Part shown: one piece after another, positions 24,545 through 30,279 of the stretch
Layout of the letters: the number at the start of each line of letters is the position of its first letter
Numbering within the stretch: position 1 is the stretch's first letter
From: an uncultured Collinsella sp.
GTDB taxonomy: Bacteria; Actinomycetota; Coriobacteriia; Coriobacteriales; Coriobacteriaceae
Assembly (NCBI GenBank): GCA_902494765.1
Contig: CABUUK010000023.1
Location: 1-30,279, forward strand
Direction: 5' to 3'
Length of the DNA stretch: 30,279 bases
Program-made: the position numbers and the translations under genes
The notes under the pieces: model-generated
Told to the model about the DNA's origin: nothing
Seen by the model: the letters and a program-made list of their open reading frames with translations, nothing else
Databases searched by the model: none

Positions 24545-24715
24545 TTAGAGAGGTCGCGCTCATCTCTCTAAATGTCTCTCTAAAGAGAAGGTTGGTTAGA
24601 GAGATAGCATTAGGCAATCTAGCAGCGAATTCGATACATCTCTCTTAATGTCTCTCTAAAACAAGGCGCTTATCTCTCTAAAGTTAGAGAGATAAGCGCC
24701 TTGTTTTAGAGAGAC
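24545..24715. repeat. Cluster of nine TTAGAGAGA motifs ending in a 66-bp palindrome
   Basis: TTAGAGAGA or its complement TCTCTCTAA occurs at about 24545 (last base G), 24563, 24575, 24596, 24639 (one extra T), 24651, 24673, 24684 and 24706. A 24-base unit beginning CATCTCTCT is repeated with one mismatch at 24561-24584 and 24637-24660. The last four motifs lie in a palindrome whose 32-base arms (24650-24681 and 24684-24715) are perfectly complementary around a two-base AG centre. No reading frame, promoter or T-run stands out. Function unknown. Confidence 0.85.
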
Positions 24716-24898
24716 GGAATGCCAAAATTCGTCCGTCAGCTACCATCTGCCAAAAATGACGGATAAAGGGCTCATCGAAGTAATGGGTTCATCGACGAGG
24801 CGCAACCGCCGCTATCGGAAGAAGTAGATGCAGCCGAATTGCCCCTCTATCGTCTCTCGAAGTTTGATGGGTGCTAGAGGGGCGACTGCCTCGCGATA
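24716..24898. other. Gene-free stretch with two further inverted repeats
   Basis: TCCGTCA (24732-24738) opposes TGACGGA (24757-24763). GCCCCTCTA (24841-24849) opposes TAGAGGGGC (24875-24883), both perfect. TCATCGA occurs twice nearby (about 24773 and 24790). I see no gene in 24342-25031. Confidence 0.6.
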
Positions 24899-24949
24899 TT
24901 TTCCCAAGATAAAACCTGCCAAAACAAACCTGTCCCTTATTGACAGGTC
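24899..24949 (+). repeat. Dispersed palindromic repeat, copy 2 (diverged)
   Basis: Matches copy 1 over TTTCCC, AGATAAAACCTGCCAAAA and AAACCTGTCCCTT, but its right arm has changed: ACCTGTC (24928-24934) now pairs with GACAGGT (24942-24948). Same orientation as copy 1, about 475 bases away, so the two flank the TTAGAGAGA cluster. Confidence 0.75.
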
Positions 24950-25005
24950 AGTTAACGTAGTCCAGGTTGAGCATATGTGCCCGGAGCCCGCGCAGCGCCG
25001 AGCAG

Positions 25006-25030
25006 TTACGCCGTTTGTAAAACGGCGTAA
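25006..25030 (-). terminator. Hairpin at the end of larE
   Basis: TTACGCCGTTT (25006-25016) pairs perfectly with AAACGGCGTAA (25020-25030) over a 3-base loop, one base past the larE stop codon. It lacks a T-run, so it may be a stability hairpin rather than a full terminator. Confidence 0.6.
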
Positions 25031-25031
25031 T

Positions 25032-25910
25032 CTAAAGGTTCATGTTGCCGTGGATGTAGGGGGTGACCTCGGGGGAGATATGGTCGCAGCCCAGCTCGCG
25101 CAGCGCGGACTCGATAACGGCGGGCAGCGGGGTTTTGCCCTCGGCATCGACGGCGTTGCCACCGAGGGCAGCAATCTTGGCGACATCTGCGGGTGCGGCC
25201 TCGATATGCATGCAGCCGCCGATCAAGCGCGCGCGTACCTGTGCCAGATCAAGATTGTGCAGGTAATCCTCGCAGGCGCGGATTAAATCGACCTTCTCGC
25301 GCGTAAGCTCCTCGCCCGTGGGGACGCGGGTGGCAAGACATGCTCCCGCCGGCAGGTTCCAAACGGGATAGCCCCATGCGCGCAGCAGCTCGCGCTCTTC
25401 GTTCTTGGTAAAGCCGACCTCCATGAGAGGGGAGCGTACGCCGAGCTCTTCTGCCGCACGCATGCCGGGGCGGTAGTCGCCGCGATCGCTTGCATTGCTG
25501 CCATCGATGACGGTGGGAAAGCCGAGCGACTTGGCGTGGTTGACGATGGCGGTAAAGCCGGCGTGCTTGCAGTGGTAGCAGCGATTGGCATCGTTGCAGG
25601 CTACCTGGGGGAGCTGCAGCTGATCGACCGAAAGATTGAGCACGGGGAGCTTAAAATGCGGCCCCTCATTGGCCTGTCCATCAACGGACTGCTCAAACGA
25701 AGCCTGTTCGGGCGTGCCGATGAGCGGCGTGGTGAGATGGACGAGGAGGGTATTGGTAGGCATGATGCGGGCGCATACGGCGGCCAAAAAGCTGCTGTCA
25801 ACGCCGCCGGAAAACCCGATAGCCACGCGTCCGTATGCCAAAAGCAGCTGTTCGAGCGCCGATAACTTGTCTTGAAGCTCCTCTGCGGGTGCCGTGGTGT
25901 CTAAAATCAT
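25032..25910 (-). CDS. larE: ATP-dependent sacrificial sulfur transferase LarE, 292 aa
   Basis: PP-loop enzyme that sulfurates the pyridinium nucleotide precursor of the nickel-pincer cofactor (NPN) of lactate racemase. The PP-loop SGGVDSS (34-40) is intact. RCYHCK (C111, C114) and the sacrificial-Cys position in PAGACLATRVPTGEE (C191) match LarE. With CxxC plus C191 it could be either the sacrificial or the Fe-S-dependent type; I cannot decide. AAGGA precedes the ATG. No larA, larB or larC is in the window, so partners must lie elsewhere, or this homologue serves another racemase or sulfur transfer. Confidence 0.88.
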   Translation of the reverse strand: MILDTTAPAEELQDKLSALEQLLLAYGRVAIGFSGGVDSSFLAAVCARIMPTNTLLVHLTTPLIGTPEQASFEQSVDGQANEGPHFKLPVLNLSVDQLQLPQVACNDANRCYHCKHAGFTAIVNHAKSLGFPTVIDGSNASDRGDYRPGMRAAEELGVRSPLMEVGFTKNEERELLRAWGYPVWNLPAGACLATRVPTGEELTREKVDLIRACEDYLHNLDLAQVRARLIGGCMHIEAAPADVAKIAALGGNAVDAEGKTPLPAVIESALRELGCDHISPEVTPYIHGNMNL

Positions 25911-26002
25911 GAAACGATCCTTATCGTTGAGTACTCGATCGAAAACTATAATCCTAATGCGTTACTTGCCATAAGACTTCTATCTGTGTAACGAAAGTGC
26001 AA

Positions 26003-26020
26003 TATGGTATATACGTTATA
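26003..26020 (+). promoter_or_regulatory. AT-rich near-palindrome upstream of the HAD gene
   Basis: GTATATA-CG-TTATATAC (about 26007-26023) is a near-perfect dyad in the larE/HAD divergent gap. It probably overlaps the -10 region (TATATA, 26008-26013) of the HAD gene. The only candidate -10 for larE is TATAGT on the minus strand (25945-25950). Confidence 0.35.
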
Positions 26021-26083
26021 TACAAGTTGCCAAATGCGGTAGAGTTGCAGCAACGCGACAGCGAGAGTCGATGGGGGACCGAT

Positions 26084-26734
26084 ATGATCAAGGCTGTTAT
26101 TTTTGACATGGATGGAACGCTGGTCGATACCGAGCGTTTGGGGATTAAGGCCTGGAAGGCAGGCGCCGCTGAGCTGGGGCTCGCTATTGATGAAGCGCTG
26201 ATCCATCAGTTTATCGGCCGCACGCTGCCCGATGTTATGGACATCCTCGATAGGCATTATGGCAGCCACGAAACCACCGAGGCGATCTATCGTCGCCACA
26301 AGGAGATTCGCGACGAGATGGTCAAGACCGAACTGGAACTTAAGGCTGGCGCCGCCGAGTGCCTAGACGAGCTGCTGGCTGCGGGCTATCACGTGGGCCT
26401 AGCGACGTCGTCGCGCCTCGTTACGGCCGAGCGCAACCTTAAGATGGTCGGTCTTTTTGACAAGTTTGAAACGGTAACGTGTGGCGAGGACGTCGTGCAC
26501 GGCAAGCCCGACCCCGAGATGTATCTGCTCGCCTGCGAGCGCGCGGGCTTTGCCCCCGAGGAATGTGCTGTGGTCGAGGATTCGCGCAACGGCTGCGTCT
26601 CGGGCATCACGGCCGGATGCCATGTCTTCGCCGTCCCCGATATCGTGCCGCTGCCGCAGGACGTGGTGGATGGCTGCGAGGCCGTGCTCGATACGTTGTT
26701 CGATCTGGCGGCGGCGGTCAAGGCCGTGCGCTAG
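26084..26734 (+). CDS. HAD-family phosphatase/phosphoglucomutase-like, 216 aa
   Basis: Haloacid dehalogenase superfamily, subgroup with an alpha-helical cap of beta-phosphoglucomutase or sugar-phosphatase type. Motif I is DMDGTLVD (Asp8 nucleophile, Asp10 acid/base), motif II is TSS (LATSSR), the motif III Lys is in GKPDPEMY, and motif IV is VVEDSRNG. The substrate is not determinable; small sugar phosphates are usual. I chose the ATG at 26084, giving MIKAVIFDMDG; the frame extends upstream into the AT-rich promoter region without HAD features. The SD is modest (GGGGGACC). Monocistronic, ending at a bidirectional terminator. Confidence 0.9.
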   Translation: MIKAVIFDMDGTLVDTERLGIKAWKAGAAELGLAIDEALIHQFIGRTLPDVMDILDRHYGSHETTEAIYRRHKEIRDEMVKTELELKAGAAECLDELLAAGYHVGLATSSRLVTAERNLKMVGLFDKFETVTCGEDVVHGKPDPEMYLLACERAGFAPEECAVVEDSRNGCVSGITAGCHVFAVPDIVPLPQDVVDGCEAVLDTLFDLAAAVKAVR

Positions 26735-26735
26735 A

Positions 26736-26821
26736 CAATTGCGGTGTTGAAACGAGCAATTGCCCACGTTTGCGCTCAAGCAAAAGGGGTCCGGCAATGG
26801 TCGGGCCCCTTTTGCTTGAGC
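26736..26821. terminator. Bidirectional terminator between the HAD gene and the second lacI gene
   Basis: GCTCAAGCAAAAGGGG (26774-26789) pairs perfectly with CCCCTTTTGCTTGAGC (26806-26821). A smaller CAATTGC/GCAATTG hairpin (26736-26742, 26756-26762) precedes it. Its central AAAAGGGG/CCCCTTTT matches the terminator at 1381-1428. Confidence 0.85.
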
Positions 26822-26847
26822 GGCGACTTAGCATACTTGCGGGCGTG

Positions 26848-27960
26848 CTATAGATACGCACCGAGGTTGATGGCCGTGGCGTCGGTCTGGCTGCTTGCCT
26901 GGGTGCTGGCGCGTTCCAAGAGGAACGGCCGCACGAGTTCCTGACGGTTGATGTCCTCGGCGGCTGTGACCGCAGTAACGGTTCTCGCTGCGGAACCAAT
27001 GCGGATGTGCTTGGTTTTTGCCGGTGCCTTGTTCTCGATTTGCTCCATGAGCAGCTGGACACCCTTGCGGCCAATCTCGTAGCCCGGGGGTGCCACCGTG
27101 GTGAGGGGGACCGACCCGCTCCATGCAAGCGGGTTACCGTCGCAGCCGGCCACGCGAACCTGTTCGGGGACGGAGATGCCTTTGTCGGTCAACGCCGAGA
27201 TAACGCCCGAGGCCAATACATCGGTAAGGCCGATGACAAAATCGGGACGCTCGCCGGTAGAGCGCTCGGCAATCTGAGCGCCGATGCTGTAACCATCGGC
27301 AGCGGTATTCCATTCTCCGGCGTCAATGACCTCAATTTTGATATCGGGATGCAGGACGAGGGCCTTATGAATGCCAAGTACGCGCAGGGTGAGCTGCATA
27401 AATGCCGCTCTGCCCACAACGGTGATATGGCGTGCACCGCGGGCGATGGCGAGCTCGGCGATAATGCGCCCCTGGGCCTCGTTGTCGGCCGCTACGTAGT
27501 AGCCGGGCTCGGAGCAATGGATGTCCAGATGGACGATCGGCACGGGCATCTTGGTCATGGCGGGGTGCCAGTCGGGGGATGCCATGGGCTGAACCATGAC
27601 GCCGGACATCTGGGTGCCCATAAAGTAGCGCAGGTAATGGTCCTCGAGAATATCGTCGTTATCGGCGTTGGCGATGAGCAAGTCGTAGCCGTGCTTGCGG
27701 GCCTCGTTGTGGGCGCCGCTGGCGATTTGGAGCGAAAAGCCGTGATCGAGACGGGGGAGCACCAGGCCAAAGGACTTGGTGGCGCCGCCTGCGAGCTGAC
27801 GGGCGCTTTGGTTGGGCAGGTAGCCAAGGCGATTGATGGTCTCGTTGATGAGCTTGAGGGTCTCGGGGCGCAGCTTTTCGGGGTGGTTGAGCGCGTTGGA
27901 AACCGTGCCCAACGAAACCCCGGCCTCGCGCGCGACGTCGCTGATTTTTACCTTTGCCAT
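26848..27960 (-). CDS. LacI-family transcriptional regulator, 370 aa
   Basis: Helix-turn-helix VKISDVAREAGVSLGTVSNALN at the N-terminus, hinge YLPNQSARQLAGG, then a sugar-binding-type effector domain (KSFGLVLPRLDHGFSLQIASGAHNEARKHGYD ... VPLTTVAPPGYEIGRKGVQLL). A C-terminal extension of about 30 residues (LERASTQASSQTDATAINLGAYL) goes beyond the usual LacI end. I chose the ATG at 27960 (AAAGGGGCC upstream); a frame reaching 28161 runs through an intergenic repeat. It is flanked by the convergent HAD gene and divergent glmS, with no transporter nearby, so its target is unclear. Confidence 0.9.
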   Translation of the reverse strand: MAKVKISDVAREAGVSLGTVSNALNHPEKLRPETLKLINETINRLGYLPNQSARQLAGGATKSFGLVLPRLDHGFSLQIASGAHNEARKHGYDLLIANADNDDILEDHYLRYFMGTQMSGVMVQPMASPDWHPAMTKMPVPIVHLDIHCSEPGYYVAADNEAQGRIIAELAIARGARHITVVGRAAFMQLTLRVLGIHKALVLHPDIKIEVIDAGEWNTAADGYSIGAQIAERSTGERPDFVIGLTDVLASGVISALTDKGISVPEQVRVAGCDGNPLAWSGSVPLTTVAPPGYEIGRKGVQLLMEQIENKAPAKTKHIRIGSAARTVTAVTAAEDINRQELVRPFLLERASTQASSQTDATAINLGAYL

Positions 27961-28008
27961 AGCGGCCCCTTTGATGCGTTTCAAGTACAAGCCAGATTGT
28001 AGCATCCC

Positions 28009-28058
28009 AAACCTACCAAAAAGGGACAGGTTTATTTTGGCAGGTTTATCTGGGGAAA
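28009..28058 (-). repeat. Dispersed palindromic repeat, copy 3 (inverted)
   Basis: AAACCTACCAAAA (28009-28021) opposes TTTTGGCAGGTTT (28035-28047), followed by ATCTGGGGAAA. On the minus strand it matches copy 1 almost base for base (one indel and two substitutions). It lies just upstream of the lacI gene start. Confidence 0.85.
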
Positions 28059-28074
28059 CGCCGCTGCCAGCGCG

Positions 28075-28109
28075 ACCACCACGAAGGGGGCAGGTACCTT
28101 TGTGGTGGT
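28075..28109. repeat. ACCACCAC inverted repeat
   Basis: ACCACCACGAAGG (28075-28087) opposes CCTTTGTGGTGGT (28097-28109), with one wobble or mismatch pair and a 9-base loop. It lies in the divergent gap between lacI and glmS. It could be an operator or another palindromic repeat. Confidence 0.55.
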
Positions 28110-28137
28110 TTGGACCGGCTGGACGTGTGTGCATCGA

Positions 28138-28197
28138 GTGGTATCTAAGTTGAGATACCACTTCTGGTATATCAGCTTGTGTTTACGTGAGTACAAT
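28138..28197 (+). promoter_or_regulatory. glmS promoter region with a strong dyad
   Basis: GTGGTATCT (28138-28146), AAGTTG, AGATACCAC (28153-28161) is a perfect 9-base inverted repeat. A third half-like site, TGGTATATC, follows at 28165-28173. A -10 TACAAT lies at 28192-28197 with no good -35, so the dyad sits about where a regulator would contact the polymerase. TGGTAT...ATACCA resembles sites used by GntR/HutC-type regulators. No such regulator is encoded here. Confidence 0.5.
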
Positions 28198-28271
28198 ACT
28201 CGAACGTTATGCGTCTCAGCGCCCCCTGTGCGTGGACGTTTTGCAGTCAAGCGGACGAAGGGATTTATCCT

Positions 28272-30119
<1,848 letters not shown>

Positions 30120-30168
30120 TCGAGTTCCGTCATCCTAACAACTAAGGCCCGGCTCCGCATCATGAACT

Positions 30169-30208
30169 GCCTCCCATTTCTTGGACATGAGAAATGGGAG
30201 GCTTTCTT
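30169..30208 (+). terminator. Hairpin at the IS end, acting as glmS terminator and masking the transposase SD
   Basis: GCCTCCCATTTCT (30169-30181) pairs perfectly with AGAAATGGGAGGC (30190-30202), followed by TTTCTTT. GGGAGG in the right arm is also the ribosome binding site of the next reading frame. No other terminator is seen after glmS. Confidence 0.75.
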
Positions 30209-30209
30209 T

Positions 30210-30279
30210 ATGCGCGTTGATTTGAGGGTGAAGCATGATGTCGAGGCCAGGAAGGCGGCCATAGGGCTCTTCGAGCTCG
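30210..30279 (+). CDS. Transposase OrfA N-terminus (partial, runs off window)
   Basis: The 23 visible codons read MRVDLRVKHDVEARKAAIGL and then FEL. This resembles the start of the helix-turn-helix OrfA protein of IS3-family elements, whose first helix often reads K-x-x-A-I-x-L-x-E. GGGAGG eight bases upstream is the SD. The family assignment rests on this short stretch and the adjoining terminal-repeat-like sequence. Confidence 0.55.
   Translation, partial: MRVDLRVKHDVEARKAAIGLFEL

Larger units (their letters stand above)
30163..30279 (+). mobile_element. Left end of an IS3-type insertion sequence (partial)
   Basis: TGAACTGCCTCCCATTTCTT followed by GGACA resembles the TGAACTGC...GGACA terminal repeats of IS3/IS150-group elements. 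It is followed directly by a transposase-like reading frame that runs off the window. It lies 43 bases after glmS. The boundary is inferred from one end only; no target-site duplication can be checked. Confidence 0.6.

Noticed and set aside
24545..24715. CRISPR array
   Set aside because: The repeats are short (9 or 24 bases), in both orientations, with irregular spacing and no cas genes.
28204..28271. glmS ribozyme
   Set aside because: The predicted leader is under about 70 bases and shows none of the ribozyme core; that class is known mainly from Firmicutes.

Overview
The window looks like chromosomal DNA of a high-GC actinobacterium of the class Coriobacteriia, most likely Collinsella or a close relative. 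This is inferred from overall protein character, high GC with GGAG/AAGGG ribosome binding sites, the tilS-hpt-ftsH order, an EF-G-like paralogue, a transketolase split into two genes, and many short intergenic palindromes containing GGGACA. No taxonomic search was possible.

Layout. The first ~50 bases are the 3' end of a 5S rRNA followed by a terminator, so an rRNA operon lies to the left. Next come a small tail-anchored hypothetical protein (-), an Hsp20 chaperone (+), a WalJ/YycJ-type metallo-beta-lactamase-fold hydrolase (-), and the divergent tilS-hpt-ftsH housekeeping cluster (+). An aminotransferase and a PHP-domain phosphoesterase follow (+), then a 23S rRNA uracil methyltransferase (-). 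A three-gene polar amino acid ABC importer (+) and an EF-G-like GTPase (+) come next, then a secreted or anchored DNA/RNA nuclease (-).

From 16.9 to 24.4 kb is a sugar locus: a LacI regulator (-) divergent from an operon encoding PTS EIIBC, a GatZ/KbaZ-family protein, a TalC-type transaldolase, the N and C halves of transketolase, and PTS EIIA. This looks self-contained. The PTS would phosphorylate a ketose during uptake, the GatZ-like protein would probably epimerise or isomerise the phosphate, and transaldolase and transketolase would pass the carbon through the non-oxidative pentose phosphate reactions. No sugar kinase and no catalytic class II aldolase is present.

From 24.4 to 25.0 kb is a 690-base gene-free block. 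It holds two direct copies of a dispersed palindromic repeat and, between them, nine copies of a TTAGAGAGA motif in 170 bases, ending in a 66-base almost perfect palindrome. This is the least explained sequence in the window. It is followed by larE (-), a HAD phosphatase (+), a second LacI regulator (-) and glmS (+). The right edge enters the left end of an IS3-type insertion sequence whose transposase ribosome binding site lies in a hairpin.

Most intergenic regions carry strong hairpins: ordinary terminators with T-runs, or palindromic repeats without them. The first three junctions of the sugar operon all contain stable stem-loops, whereas its last junctions are tight, which suggests deliberate tuning of expression between genes.
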